A program made the position numbers and the translations under genes. Below, in pieces: positions 23,599-32,642 of a stretch of DNA of 64,000 nucleotides (positions within the stretch are counted from its first letter, which is position 1; every line of letters starts with the position of its first letter). A model generated the notes under the pieces. It saw only the letters and a program-made list of their open reading frames with translations. It was not told the origin of the DNA and did not search any database. The DNA comes from Roseateles sp. (lineage in GTDB: Bacteria > Pseudomonadota > Gammaproteobacteria > Burkholderiales > Burkholderiaceae): assembly GCA_019232985.1 (NCBI GenBank), contig JAFAMW010000030.1, positions 1-64,000 of the forward strand, written 5' to 3'.

Positions 23599-24965
23599 GC
23601 GCCCTGCCCGGCCAGCTCGATGACGACGCCTGGGACGACCTGCTCAGCTATATCGAGGAGCGGCGCGTGATCCCCATCGTCGGCCCCGAGCTGCTCGAGG
23701 TCGACGCCGAGACGGGTCCGCGCCTGCTCTACGACTGGCTCGCCGAGAAGCTCGCGGCCAAGCTCGGCGTGGACATGGCCGGCGTGCCTGCGCCGTGGAC
23801 GCTCGACGACGTCGTCAACCTCTACGTCGCCGGCCGCGGCCGCCGCGAGGAGGCCTATGTGCGCCTGCGCGGCATCCTGCGCGAGGCCAACTTCGGTCCG
23901 CCGCCCGCGCTGCGCCGGCTCGCCGCGATCCGCGACTTCGACCTGTTCGTCACGACCACCTTCGACCCGTTGCTCGAGCAGGCGATCAACCTCGAGCGTT
24001 TCGACGGCGCGGCCGGCACCGAGGTGATCAGCTACGCGCCGAACCGCGTCGCCGACCTCGGCGCCGAGCGCGAGGCGCTGCAGCGCCCGGTCGTCTACCA
24101 CCTGTTCGGCAAGGTCTCGGCCGCGCCGACCTACGTGATTTCGGACGAGGACACGCTCGAGTTCATCTGCGCGCTGCAGAGCGAGCACCTGACGCCGGAG
24201 CGCCTGTTCCACGCGCTCGAGCACAACCACCTGCTGTTCATCGGCAGCAACTTCACGAACTGGCTCGCGCGCCTGTTCCTGCGCATGGCAAAGCGCCAGC
24301 GCCTGTCCGACCCGCGCGACGTCGGCGAGGTGCTCGCCGACGACCACAGCGAGCAGGACGAGCGCCTGATGAACTTCCTGCACCAGGTCAGCGTGCGCAC
24401 GCGCGTGTTCAGCGGCGCCCAGAAATTCGTCGACGAGCTGCACCGCCGCTGGCTCGCGCGCCAGCCCGAGAGCGTCGCCGCGGCCGAGCCGCAGCGCTTC
24501 GCGCCGCCCGCGCGCGAGATGCCCGAGCGCGCCGTGTTCATCAGCTACGCGCGCGAGGACCTCGCCGCCGTGCGGCAGCTCAAGGCCGGCCTCGAGGCGG
24601 CCGGCGTGACGACCTGGTTCGACATGGAGCGGCTCGAGGCCGGCGACGACTACGACCGCAAGATCCAGCGCAATATCGCGAACTGCTCGTACTTCATTCC
24701 GATCGTCTCGGCCGCGACCGAGCGCCGCACCGAGGCCTATTTCCGGCGCGAGTGGAGCTACGCGCTCGACCGCGCGCGCAATATGGCCGACGGCGCGATG
24801 TTCATCCTGCCCGTCACGATCGACGCGACGAATCCGGCCCAGGCGCTCGTGCCCGAGCGCTTCAAGGCCCTGCACTTCAGCCAGCTGCCGGGCGGCGCCG
24901 TCAGCGAGGACTTCGCCGCGCGCCTGCGCGAGGCCGCGGGTTCGCGCTGGGGGGCGCTCGCATGA
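23595..24965 (+). CDS. degenerate SIR2-like domain fused to a TIR domain
   Basis: The 456-residue protein has a SIR2-type Rossmann domain (about 25-225) and a C-terminal TIR domain (313-430). The TIR part is canonical: VFISYAREDLAAV, TTWFDMERLEAGDDY, and the putative NADase glutamate E386 in AYFRREWSYAL. The SIR2 part keeps the fold markers but not the active site. The usual GAG loop reads VGPE, the TTN-D motif reads TTTFD (120-124), and the catalytic His-Gly reads HLFG (169-172). The SIR2 domain is probably a non-catalytic ligand-binding or regulatory module and TIR the working effector. An in-frame ATG at 23568 is an alternative start. The stop overlaps the STAND gene by ATGA. Confidence 0.85.
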   Translation: MSALPGQLDDDAWDDLLSYIEERRVIPIVGPELLEVDAETGPRLLYDWLAEKLAAKLGVDMAGVPAPWTLDDVVNLYVAGRGRREEAYVRLRGILREANFGPPPALRRLAAIRDFDLFVTTTFDPLLEQAINLERFDGAAGTEVISYAPNRVADLGAEREALQRPVVYHLFGKVSAAPTYVISDEDTLEFICALQSEHLTPERLFHALEHNHLLFIGSNFTNWLARLFLRMAKRQRLSDPRDVGEVLADDHSEQDERLMNFLHQVSVRTRVFSGAQKFVDELHRRWLARQPESVAAAEPQRFAPPAREMPERAVFISYAREDLAAVRQLKAGLEAAGVTTWFDMERLEAGDDYDRKIQRNIANCSYFIPIVSAATERRTEAYFRREWSYALDRARNMADGAMFILPVTIDATNPAQALVPERFKALHFSQLPGGAVSEDFAARLREAAGSRWGALA

Positions 24966-27900
24966 CCGCGCGCGAATGGGAGATCGCGGCCGACGCGACC
25001 CTCAACGCCGAGCACCCATGGCTGGGCCTCGCCTCGTTCACCGAGGCCGCGAGCGCCTACTTCCACGGCCGCGAGGAGGAGATCGCCGAGCTCGTGCGGC
25101 GCGTCCAGCGCAAGACGCTGACCATCCTGTTCGGCCAGTCGGGCCTGGGCAAGACCTCGATCCTCAACGCCGGCGTCGTGCCGCGGCTGCGCGGCCAGGG
25201 CTTCTGCCCGGTCTACGTGCGCGTCGACTACGCGGACGGCACGCCGAGTCCGTCGGAGCAGATCAAGCAGGCGATCCTGCGCGAGTCGCGCGCGCAGGGC
25301 CAATGGACGCAGAGCGGCGTCGCAAGCGCGGGCGAGTCGCTGTGGGAGTTCCTGCACCACCGGGACGACATGCTGCACGACGCCGCCGGCCGGCCGCTGC
25401 TGCCGCTGCTGATCTTCGACCAGTTCGAAGAGCTGTTCACGCTCGCGCAGAGCGACGAGGCCGGCCGCGCCAAGGCCGCGCTGTTCGTCGCCGACCTCGC
25501 CGACCTCGTCGAGAACCGCGCGCCGCGCGCGCTCGAGGCCGCGATGCTCGACGACGACGCGATCGCCGAGCGCTTCGACTTCAGCCGCAACGACTACCGC
25601 GTGCTGATCGCGCTGCGCGAAGACTACCTCGCGCCGCTCGAGGCGCTGAAGGCGCAGATGCCGAGCATCACGCAGAACCGCATGCGGCTCGCGCCGATGA
25701 CGGGCGTGCAGGCGATGGCCGCCGTGCGCGGCCCGGGCGGCCACCTCGTCGGCGAGGAAGTGGCCGGCGCGATCGTGCGTTTCGTCGCCGGCGGCGGCGA
25801 GCTCGCCCACGCCGAGGTCGAGCCCTCGCTGCTGAGCCTGATGTGCCGCGAGCTCAACGACGCGCGCCTCGCCAAGGGCCAGCGCGAGATCAGCGTCGAC
25901 CTGCTCGCGGGCTCGCACGCGGCCATCCTCAGCGACTTCTACGAGCGCGCGCTCGCCGACCAGCCGGCCGCGCTGCGCGCGTTCGTCGAGGACGTGCTGC
26001 TGACCGACTCGGGCTACCGCGAGAACGTCGCCGAGGAGCGCGTGCGCCGCGAGTTCGCGGCCACCGGCGCGGCGCCCGACGCGCTCGCGACGCTCGTGAA
26101 CCGGCGCCTGCTGCGCATCGAGGAGCGCCTCGACCTGCGCCGCGTCGAGCTGACCCACGACGTGCTATGCGGCGTCGTCAAGGCGAGCCGCGACGCGCGC
26201 CGCGAGCGCGAGGCGCGCGAACTCGCCGAGCGCGAGCTCGTCGCCCAGCAGCAGCGTGCGCGCGACGCGCGGCGCCAGCTGCACCGCGCGCGCCGCGTCG
26301 CGACCGCCTGCCTGGTGCTCGCGGCCTGCGCGGTCGCGGCCTCGGGCTACGCCTACTGGAGCTCGCAGCGCGCGAAGCAGGCCGAGGCGCTCGCGAACGC
26401 GTCGCGCACCCAGGCCGAAGGCATGATGAGCTACCTGCTCGACGACTTCTACGAGGAGCTCGCGCCGGTCGGGCGGCTCGACCTGATCGTCGGCCTCGGC
26501 CAGCAGGCGGTCGACTACTACGCGAAGCTGCCGCCCGCGCTGCGCAACGCGACGACGACGCGCAACCACGCGCTCGCCGCAACGCGCCTGGCCGAAGCGC
26601 TCGACAACCAGAACAGGATTGCCGCGGCGCGCGCGCAGATCGTGCCGGCCGTGCAGGAGCTCGAGCAGCTGCGCGTCGGCGGCGACGTCAGCGAAGCGAC
26701 GACGGTCGCGCTGGCCGAGGCGCTGCGCGCCGAGTCGCGGCTGCTCGTGGCCGAGCGGCAATTGGCGCAGGCGCGCGACACGACCGAGCGCGCGCAGCGC
26801 CTGCTCGAACCGCTCGCCGCGCGCCCCGACGCCTCGGTCGCCGTGCTGCAGACCCAGGCGCAGCTGCTGTCCAACCTCGGCTACCTCATGATGAACATGG
26901 ACGAATTCGAGCCCGCGCTCACGGCCTTGCGCGCGAGCCAGGCCATGAGCGCGCGGCTCGGCGGCGCCGACAGTCACGACGCGACGCGGCGCGAGGTGCT
27001 GCGCGCGACGGCCGACTATGCCGGGACGGGCCCCTGGGAGGTCGGGGCGCTGCTCAGGCTCGGACGCGCCGACGAAGCGCGCGCGGCCGGCGCGCGGGCG
27101 CTCGCAAGGCTCGACTGGCTGCTCTCGGCGCGGCCCGAGCACAACCTCGCGCGCTACCTGCGCGCCACGCTGTACGGGAACCTGTCCTGGAACGAGGGCG
27201 TCGACATGCAGGCTGCCCAAACCTTGCGCTACGCCGAGGACTCGCTCGAGGACTGGAAACGCCTGGTCGAGGGCGACCCGAGCAACGCGCGCTATCTGAA
27301 CAACCTGGCGGTCGCCTGGGTCGGCGTCTACAGCGCCGACTGGGCACTGGGCCAGACCCACGCCGCCGTCGCGGCCGCCGAACAGAACCAGGCCGCCGCG
27401 GCCCGGGCCAAGGAAAGCAGCTTCAGCCTGGTCAACCGCCTGGGCTTCGACGCCGACCTCGTCCAGATGGCCGCCGACGCCGGCATGCTGCCCGAGGCCG
27501 AGGCCGCGCTGGCCGACATCCACGGACTCGGCGCGCGCCTGCTGCGCCTCGGCAACAGCCCCGAAGCCCACGGCATCGTCGCTTGCACGACCGGCAACGC
27601 CGAGGCCGCGCTGGCCCTCGCGGGCAGCCCCCGCGGCGGCACCGCGACGCTCGCGGCCTCGCTCGCCGCCCTCCAGGCCTCCGGGCAGAAGCTCTCGAAC
27701 GACGCCGACGCCTACTGCCTGCGCCCGGGCTACAACAAGCTCGGTCAGGCGGCGCTGCAGCGCGGCGACGCGGCCGCCGCCGAGCAGGCCTACGAGACGC
27801 TGAACCAGCGCTTCGAGGTCGCGCCGCCGAACAACCTCGGCGACCGCCGCGACCGGGTCGACGCCGAGGTCGGCCTCGCGCTCGCGCAGGCGCGCGAGGG

Positions 27901-28165
27901 CCGGCTCGACGCGGCGCGCGCGAGCCTCGCGCCCGCGCTCGCGACGCTGCGCGCGGCGCTCGCGCGGCCGCACGACGACCTCACGCTGCAGCTCCAGCAG
28001 GCCCAGGCCGAGTTCGTCGAGGCACTCGTCGAGCCGGCGCAACACGCGGCGCTGCTGCGCGCGGCGGCCGCGCATCTCGACGGCCTGCCGGCCGAGATGC
28101 GCGCGACGCACACGGTGACGCGCTGGCGCGCCTGGATCGCCGCCGCCGCGCAGGGCCACGCGTGA
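24962..28165 (+). CDS. STAND NTPase with membrane anchor and TPR-like C-terminus
   Basis: The 1067-residue protein has an nSTAND-type NTPase domain: P-loop GQSGLGKT at 58-65, Walker B LLIFDQFEE at 149-157, and a helical arm with MRLAPMTGVQAMAAVRGPG. A charged coiled coil precedes one membrane segment near 445-466 (VATACLVLAACAVAASGYAYW). About 600 residues of alanine-rich helical repeats follow, starting AEGMMSYLLDDFYEELAPVGRLD, and resemble TPR sensors. It probably senses a signal through the repeats and oligomerises when NTP is bound. Start and stop overlap both neighbours (ATGA and TGATG), so it belongs to one coupled unit with the TIR protein. A longer frame reaching back into the TIR gene is not real. 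Confidence 0.85.
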   Translation: MTAREWEIAADATLNAEHPWLGLASFTEAASAYFHGREEEIAELVRRVQRKTLTILFGQSGLGKTSILNAGVVPRLRGQGFCPVYVRVDYADGTPSPSEQIKQAILRESRAQGQWTQSGVASAGESLWEFLHHRDDMLHDAAGRPLLPLLIFDQFEELFTLAQSDEAGRAKAALFVADLADLVENRAPRALEAAMLDDDAIAERFDFSRNDYRVLIALREDYLAPLEALKAQMPSITQNRMRLAPMTGVQAMAAVRGPGGHLVGEEVAGAIVRFVAGGGELAHAEVEPSLLSLMCRELNDARLAKGQREISVDLLAGSHAAILSDFYERALADQPAALRAFVEDVLLTDSGYRENVAEERVRREFAATGAAPDALATLVNRRLLRIEERLDLRRVELTHDVLCGVVKASRDARREREARELAERELVAQQQRARDARRQLHRARRVATACLVLAACAVAASGYAYWSSQRAKQAEALANASRTQAEGMMSYLLDDFYEELAPVGRLDLIVGLGQQAVDYYAKLPPALRNATTTRNHALAATRLAEALDNQNRIAAARAQIVPAVQELEQLRVGGDVSEATTVALAEALRAESRLLVAERQLAQARDTTERAQRLLEPLAARPDASVAVLQTQAQLLSNLGYLMMNMDEFEPALTALRASQAMSARLGGADSHDATRREVLRATADYAGTGPWEVGALLRLGRADEARAAGARALARLDWLLSARPEHNLARYLRATLYGNLSWNEGVDMQAAQTLRYAEDSLEDWKRLVEGDPSNARYLNNLAVAWVGVYSADWALGQTHAAVAAAEQNQAAAARAKESSFSLVNRLGFDADLVQMAADAGMLPEAEAALADIHGLGARLLRLGNSPEAHGIVACTTGNAEAALALAGSPRGGTATLAASLAALQASGQKLSNDADAYCLRPGYNKLGQAALQRGDAAAAEQAYETLNQRFEVAPPNNLGDRRDRVDAEVGLALAQAREGRLDAARASLAPALATLRAALARPHDDLTLQLQQAQAEFVEALVEPAQHAALLRAAAAHLDGLPAEMRATHTVTRWRAWIAAAAQGHA

Positions 28166-28599
28166 TGCCGCCGCGCTTCGACGCCCGCAGCGAGCCCGGC
28201 CAGGTCTTGCCCGACGCCGCCGACCTGCACGCGGCGCGCAAGCGCGAGTTCCTCGTGCGCGTGCGCTTCGCCGCCGTGGCCGGCGAGCTGCAGACACCCG
28301 AGGGCCGCGTCCAGGTCCAGCCCGGCGACGCGATCGTCAGCGACGACAAGGGCCGTACCTGGCGCGTCTCGCGCCACCATTTCGACGCCAAGTACGAGCG
28401 CGTCGACGCCGAACAGTTCCGCAGCCGCCGCGTCGAGGTCCGCACGCGCCGCATGGCCGAGGCCTTCGAGGTGCTGCTCGCCGACCACCGCTCGCTCCTG
28501 CGCGGCGCGCCCGGCGACTGGCTCGTCGACTACGGCGACGGCAGCCTCGGCGTCGTCTCGGACACCGCGTTCGCGGCGAGCTACGACCTGATCGATTGA
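28165..28599 (+). CDS. small protein with two PGD-type repeats
   Basis: The 144-residue protein contains two ungapped 28-residue copies of one motif, at 53-80 and 116-143. Both begin PGD and share V, G, V-S, F-x-A and Y at the same positions. They resemble the PGDYG family (a short beta domain of unknown function). The first copy is preceded by RKREFLVRVRFAA and the second by FEVLLADHRSLLRGA, so each is a domain of about 50 residues. No signal peptide or membrane segment. Its ATG overlaps the STAND stop, and the next gene starts 7 bases after it ends. Ligand binding is a guess. Confidence 0.65.
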   Translation: MPPRFDARSEPGQVLPDAADLHAARKREFLVRVRFAAVAGELQTPEGRVQVQPGDAIVSDDKGRTWRVSRHHFDAKYERVDAEQFRSRRVEVRTRRMAEAFEVLLADHRSLLRGAPGDWLVDYGDGSLGVVSDTAFAASYDLID

Positions 28600-28606
28600 C
28601 CTTCTC

Positions 28607-29635
28607 ATGCCGCTCCACCAGACCATCCAGAACCTGCTGCTGATCGGCGTGCGCCTGCAGCATGCGCCCGCGCCGGCGCCCACCCGACCGCCGCCCGCGC
28701 TGCAGGCGCTCGTCGACGCGCTCGAACCCGAGCGGCACGCGAGCAACGGCCGCGCGGTCGAGTACGGCCACCGCTACCGCAGCGCGTTCTGGGGCCTGTA
28801 CCTGCTCAGCGCGCTCGCCGTGCTGTTCGCGGCGCTGCCCGAGGGCCTCGGCTGGGCCGACGAGCGGCATGCGCTGCACCGTTGGGCGCCGCTCGCGGGC
28901 TGCGCCGAGCTCGCCGCGATCGGCGTCGTCGCCGCGCTCTACGTCTGGGGCCACCGGCGCGACTGGCAGGGCCGCTGGCTCGCCGCGCGCACCGAGGCCG
29001 AGCTGCTCGTCTACCTGCCGCTCGCGGCGACGCTGCAGGACCCCGAGGTCGACGCGGCCGGCTTCGCCGACGCCTGGCTCGCGACGCTGGCCGGCCGCGG
29101 CAACGCGTCGAGTCAGGCCGGCGAGGTCGACGCGCTGTGCCGCCGCCACGCGGCGCTCGCCACGGCCGGGCGCGACGCGGCGCTGCGCGACCCGGCCGCG
29201 TGGGCACGTTGGCTGCGCGGCGTCGTCGCGGCCCAGCAGGACTACCACGCGCGCGTCGCGCTGCGCCAGCACGCGCTGCAGCACCGCGTGCACCGCGTCA
29301 ACGCGCTGCTGTTCGCGCTGACGGCGCTCGGCACGGCCGCGCATCTGGTCTGGCACCAGCCCTGGCTGCTGCTCGTCGCGACGGTGTTCCCGGCGCTCGG
29401 CGCGGCGCTGCACGGTGCGCTCGCGCAGTCCGAGGCCTACCGGCTCGAGATGAACTCGCGCCGCCTCGCCGAGGCGCTCACGGCGCTGCAGGCCGAGGTC
29501 GGCGCCGTCGACGCCGCGGCAGCCGACGCGCCCGACGCGCTGCGCGCGCTCGGCCACAAGGCGCTGGACACGATCCTCGCCGAGCATCACGATTGGTACC
29601 AGCTGGTCCAGCCCCACCGCCTGCCGCTAGGTTAA
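28607..29635 (+). CDS. four-helix membrane protein resembling SLATT effectors
   Basis: The 342-residue protein has two helical pairs: about 59-78 and 95-114, then about 228-247 and 252-272. After each pair comes a charged amphipathic helix (WQGRWLAARTEAELL after the first; AQSEAYRLEMNSRRLAEALTAL after the second). Paired helices followed by an R-x3-AE-type segment are seen in SLATT proteins, predicted pore-forming effectors of prokaryotic conflict systems. That resemblance is by eye and needs profile confirmation. It is the last of four tightly spaced genes. Confidence 0.6.
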   Translation: MPLHQTIQNLLLIGVRLQHAPAPAPTRPPPALQALVDALEPERHASNGRAVEYGHRYRSAFWGLYLLSALAVLFAALPEGLGWADERHALHRWAPLAGCAELAAIGVVAALYVWGHRRDWQGRWLAARTEAELLVYLPLAATLQDPEVDAAGFADAWLATLAGRGNASSQAGEVDALCRRHAALATAGRDAALRDPAAWARWLRGVVAAQQDYHARVALRQHALQHRVHRVNALLFALTALGTAAHLVWHQPWLLLVATVFPALGAALHGALAQSEAYRLEMNSRRLAEALTALQAEVGAVDAAAADAPDALRALGHKALDTILAEHHDWYQLVQPHRLPLG

Positions 29636-29639
29636 ACCC

Positions 29640-30356
29640 GTGAAACGCCCCGCCCTCGCCTGCTCCTTCCGCCTCGTCGCGGCGCTGCCGTGGGCGCTCG
29701 CCGGCGCGGCCGTCGCCGACCCCGGCTACTACCTGATCACGCCCTACAGCGAGCCCGGCCAATGGACGCTCGACCTGCGCTACTGGAGCGTCACGCCGCA
29801 AGGCGGCAATACCGTGGTCTGGCCCGAGGCGGGGGTGCGCTACGGCGTCAACAGCGTCTGGACGACCGAGCTGCTCGCGAGCTTCGAGGGCCCGCACCCC
29901 GACGACCTGTCGCTGAACGGCTGGAACTGGCAGAACGAGATCCTGCTCACCTCGGGCCAGTCGCCGTTCGACCTCGCGCTGCACCTGCAGGCGATCCACA
30001 GCCCCGACGACGGCAACTTGCTGCAATGGGGCGCGCTGTGGCAGACCGAGCTCGGCCTCACGCGCGTGAACTTCAACGCAATCTTCGAGCGCCAGTACCA
30101 GGACGGCGCGAAGCCGGTCCAGCTCAAGATCCAGTGGCAGGCGCTGCACCCGGTCGTGCCGGGGCTGCGGCTCGGCGTGCAGGGCTTCGGCGAGCTCGGT
30201 CCCTGGGACCATTGGTCGTCGCATCAATCGCACCGCGCCGGGCCGAGCGTCGACTGGGGCTTGCCCTGGGGCGAGCTGCAGGCGAGCTACCTGTTCGGCA
30301 AGGTCTACGGCGGCCGCGCCGACATGCTGACCGCGCATCTGAGCGTGCCGTTCTAG
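29640..30356 (+). CDS. exported beta-barrel-like protein, function unknown
   Basis: The 238-residue protein starts at GTG with a signal sequence (RLVAALPWALAGAAVA). It then shows alternating polar/aromatic strands (WTLDLRYWSVTP, VWTTELLASFEG, LALHLQAIHSP, LRLGVQGFGELG) and ends in LTAHLSVPF. A terminal phenylalanine with alternating hydrophobics is a typical outer-membrane barrel ending. I cannot name the family. It starts 4 bases after the SLATT-like gene, so it may be co-transcribed, but its content fits ordinary envelope genes as well. Confidence 0.6.
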   Translation: MKRPALACSFRLVAALPWALAGAAVADPGYYLITPYSEPGQWTLDLRYWSVTPQGGNTVVWPEAGVRYGVNSVWTTELLASFEGPHPDDLSLNGWNWQNEILLTSGQSPFDLALHLQAIHSPDDGNLLQWGALWQTELGLTRVNFNAIFERQYQDGAKPVQLKIQWQALHPVVPGLRLGVQGFGELGPWDHWSSHQSHRAGPSVDWGLPWGELQASYLFGKVYGGRADMLTAHLSVPF

Positions 30357-30375
30357 GCGCGGGCCGCCGCGCGGC

Positions 30376-31290
30376 TCAGCCCGGCAGCTGCAGGCGCTGG
30401 CAGCTCTCGAAATGGCGCTCGACGCCCGTCACCGGGTCGGTGAACGCGAGCCCGCGCGCGAGCAGCTGCAGCGGCGCGCCGAAGTCGGGCTCGGCCTCCT
30501 CGGGCTGCAGCACCGGGTAGATGCGGTCGCCGACGATGGGCAGGCCCAGCGCGCAGAGCTGCGCGCGCAGCTGGTGCTTGCGGCCCGTGACCGGTTCCAG
30601 GCCGTAGCGCGCGAGCCCGCCGCGCTGCTCGAGCAACGCGATGCGCGTCTCGGCGTTCGGCGCGCCGGCCTCTTCGACCATCTGCATGAACGCGTCCTCG
30701 CGCTCGACGAGGCGGCTGCGGTAGACCATGGGCAGCGCGAGGCCGGGCCGGTACGGCGCGATCGCCTCGTAGCGCTTGCTCACCGTACGCTCGCGGAACG
30801 CGCGCTGGTAGGCGTCGCGCGTCGCGGGCTGGATCGCGAACACGACGAGGCCCGCGGTCTCGCGGTCGATGCGGTGCACCGGCGTCAGCGTCGCGATGCC
30901 GGTGCGTCGCACGAGCCTTGTCAGCAGGGTCTGCTGGATCCAGCGGCCCTTGGGCGTGACCGGCAGGAAATGCGGCTTGTCGGCGACGAGCAGGTGTTCG
31001 TCCTGGAACAGGATCTGCTCGTCGAACGGCACGACCGGCTCGCTCGGCAGCCAGCGCCAGTAGAACAGGCGCGTGCCCGCGCGGTAGGGCGCGTCGGGCG
31101 CGAGCGGCGCACCGGCCGCGTCGCGGACCTCGCCGCGCGCCACGCGCGCGAGCCAGTCGGCGCGCGCGACCTTGGGCAGGCGCTCGGCGAGGAAGTCGAC
31201 GACGAGCGGCCAGGGCCCGGCCGGGCAGGCGACGGCCGACGCGCCGACGCCGTCGAGCAGGGGCAGCGCGGGTTTGGGCGGGCGGGACAT
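30376..31290 (-). CDS. RluA-family pseudouridine synthase
   Basis: The 304-residue protein has the pseudouridine synthase fold, with the catalytic aspartate in VHRIDRETAGLVVFA and downstream motifs SKRYEAI and TGRKHQLRAQLCALGLPIVGD. The N-terminus is about 90 residues and has no clear S4 motif. Which rRNA or tRNA position it modifies cannot be told; RluA/RluC-like enzymes and tRNA-32 synthase are possibilities. ATG at 31290 was chosen because upstream residues overlap the divergent YdeI-like gene and look low-complexity. Confidence 0.85.
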   Translation of the reverse strand: MSRPPKPALPLLDGVGASAVACPAGPWPLVVDFLAERLPKVARADWLARVARGEVRDAAGAPLAPDAPYRAGTRLFYWRWLPSEPVVPFDEQILFQDEHLLVADKPHFLPVTPKGRWIQQTLLTRLVRRTGIATLTPVHRIDRETAGLVVFAIQPATRDAYQRAFRERTVSKRYEAIAPYRPGLALPMVYRSRLVEREDAFMQMVEEAGAPNAETRIALLEQRGGLARYGLEPVTGRKHQLRAQLCALGLPIVGDRIYPVLQPEEAEPDFGAPLQLLARGLAFTDPVTGVERHFESCQRLQLPG

Positions 31291-31349
31291 CGTGGACGGC
31301 GGGGGTCTAGCTGCGATTGTCCCAGCCCGGCCGCCCTGCCCTGCCGCCC

Positions 31350-31931
31350 ATGCCCGCCAAGCCCGCCGCCGCCATCGAACCCCGCTACTTCGCGAGCGCT
31401 GCCGAATTCCGAACGTGGCTCGCCGCACACGCCGCCAGCCAAACCGAGCTGCTCGTCGGCTTTCACAAGGTCGGCAGCGGCGTGCCGAGCATGACGTGGC
31501 CCGAGTCGGTCGACGCGGCGCTGTGCGTGGGCTGGATCGACGGCGTGCGCAAGCGTGTCGACGACGCGCGCTACCAGATCCGCTTCTCGCCGCGCAAGCC
31601 CGGCTCGATCTGGAGCGCCGTGAACATCGCAAAGGTCGAGCAGCTCACGGCCGCCGGCCTGATGCAGCCGGCCGGGCTCGCCGTCTATGCGCAGCGCAGC
31701 GAGGCGCGCTCGCGCGTCTACGCGTTCGAGCGCGAAACGCCGGCCGAGCTCGAGCCCGCCGAGCAGCGTCAGTTCGCACGCGCCGACTGGCTGTGGTTCG
31801 AGGCCCAGGCGCCGAGCTGGCGCGTCAGGATGCTGCACTGGGTCGTCACGGCCAAGCGGACCGACACGCGCGCGAAGCGCCTCGCCGAGCTCGTCGCGGG
31901 CTGCGCCGCGCGGCGCCGCATCCGCACCTGA
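31350..31931 (+). CDS. YdeI-like (OmpD-associated) family protein
   Basis: The 193-residue protein has the signature of YdeI-type proteins: FHKVGSGVPSMTWPESVDAALCVGWIDGVRKRVDDARYQIRF-like region near 35-80 (key residues SMTWPE and GWIDG), SPRKPGSIWSAVN, and a helical C-terminus. The family has been linked to bacteriocin and antimicrobial peptide tolerance in enterobacteria; the role here is unknown. ATG at 31350 fits the family N-terminus better than the TTG at 31317. Its stop codon abuts the stop of the convergent site-2 protease gene. Confidence 0.8.
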   Translation: MPAKPAAAIEPRYFASAAEFRTWLAAHAASQTELLVGFHKVGSGVPSMTWPESVDAALCVGWIDGVRKRVDDARYQIRFSPRKPGSIWSAVNIAKVEQLTAAGLMQPAGLAVYAQRSEARSRVYAFERETPAELEPAEQRQFARADWLWFEAQAPSWRVRMLHWVVTAKRTDTRAKRLAELVAGCAARRRIRT

Positions 31932-32642
31932 TCAGGAGAAGATCGCGTCGCCGTGCAGCCAGGCCTGGGCCTCGAATGCGAGCAGCGCGAGCGCGGCGGC
32001 CAGGCCCAGGTACTGGGCGCCGAAGCGCAGCTTCTCGGCCAGCGTCGGCAGCGTCTCGTGGTCCTGCAGGCGCCCGCCGAGCATCGCGAAGAACTGCGGC
32101 GCCGCCGTGATCGCGATCAGGATCAGCAGCGGGCTCGGCCGCCACAGGAACATCAGCACGAGCAGCGGCGCGCCGACGAACCAGAGCTTGGGCGAGATCA
32201 CGCCGACGAGCCGGCCGCCGTCGAGCGGGTTCAGCGGGATCAGGTTGAACAGATTGATCATGAAGCCGGCCTGGGCCAGCGCCATGTACAGGCGGCCGTA
32301 GCCGGCCAGGCCGAGCAGGAAGCAGGCGAACGCCGCGATGCTGCCGAGCATCGGCCCGGCGAGCGCGACGCGCGCCTCGACGGCCGGCGCAAGACGCTCG
32401 TCTTTCAGCGAAATCCAGGCGCCGACGAAGGGGATGAAGACCGGCGCGCCGACGGCCAGGCCATGCTGGCGCGCGGCCACGTAATGGCCGAGCTCGTGGA
32501 CCAGGATCAGCAGCACGAAGCCGACCGCGAACGGCCAACCGAAGCTCATCGCGTAGACGGCCATCGACAGCAGCATCGTGCCGCCGCTGAGCAGCACCTT
32601 GCCGAGGCCGCCCTTGAGCAGCAGGGCGAGCAGCAGCTTCAC
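31932..32642 (-). CDS. site-2-protease-type (M50) membrane metalloprotease
   Basis: The 236-residue protein has about five membrane segments. It carries the zinc motif HELGH (in LVHELGHYVAARQHGL) and the second ligand motif NPLDGGRL in INLFNLIPLNPLDGGRLVG. Such enzymes cut substrates inside the membrane. No PDZ domain is present, so it is a compact form. Start is GTG at 32642, overlapping the J-domain gene stop as GTGA. It is the last gene of a four-gene coupled cassette; the partner proteins may supply or present the substrate. Confidence 0.88.
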   Translation of the reverse strand: MKLLLALLLKGGLGKVLLSGGTMLLSMAVYAMSFGWPFAVGFVLLILVHELGHYVAARQHGLAVGAPVFIPFVGAWISLKDERLAPAVEARVALAGPMLGSIAAFACFLLGLAGYGRLYMALAQAGFMINLFNLIPLNPLDGGRLVGVISPKLWFVGAPLLVLMFLWRPSPLLILIAITAAPQFFAMLGGRLQDHETLPTLAEKLRFGAQYLGLAAALALLAFEAQAWLHGDAIFS

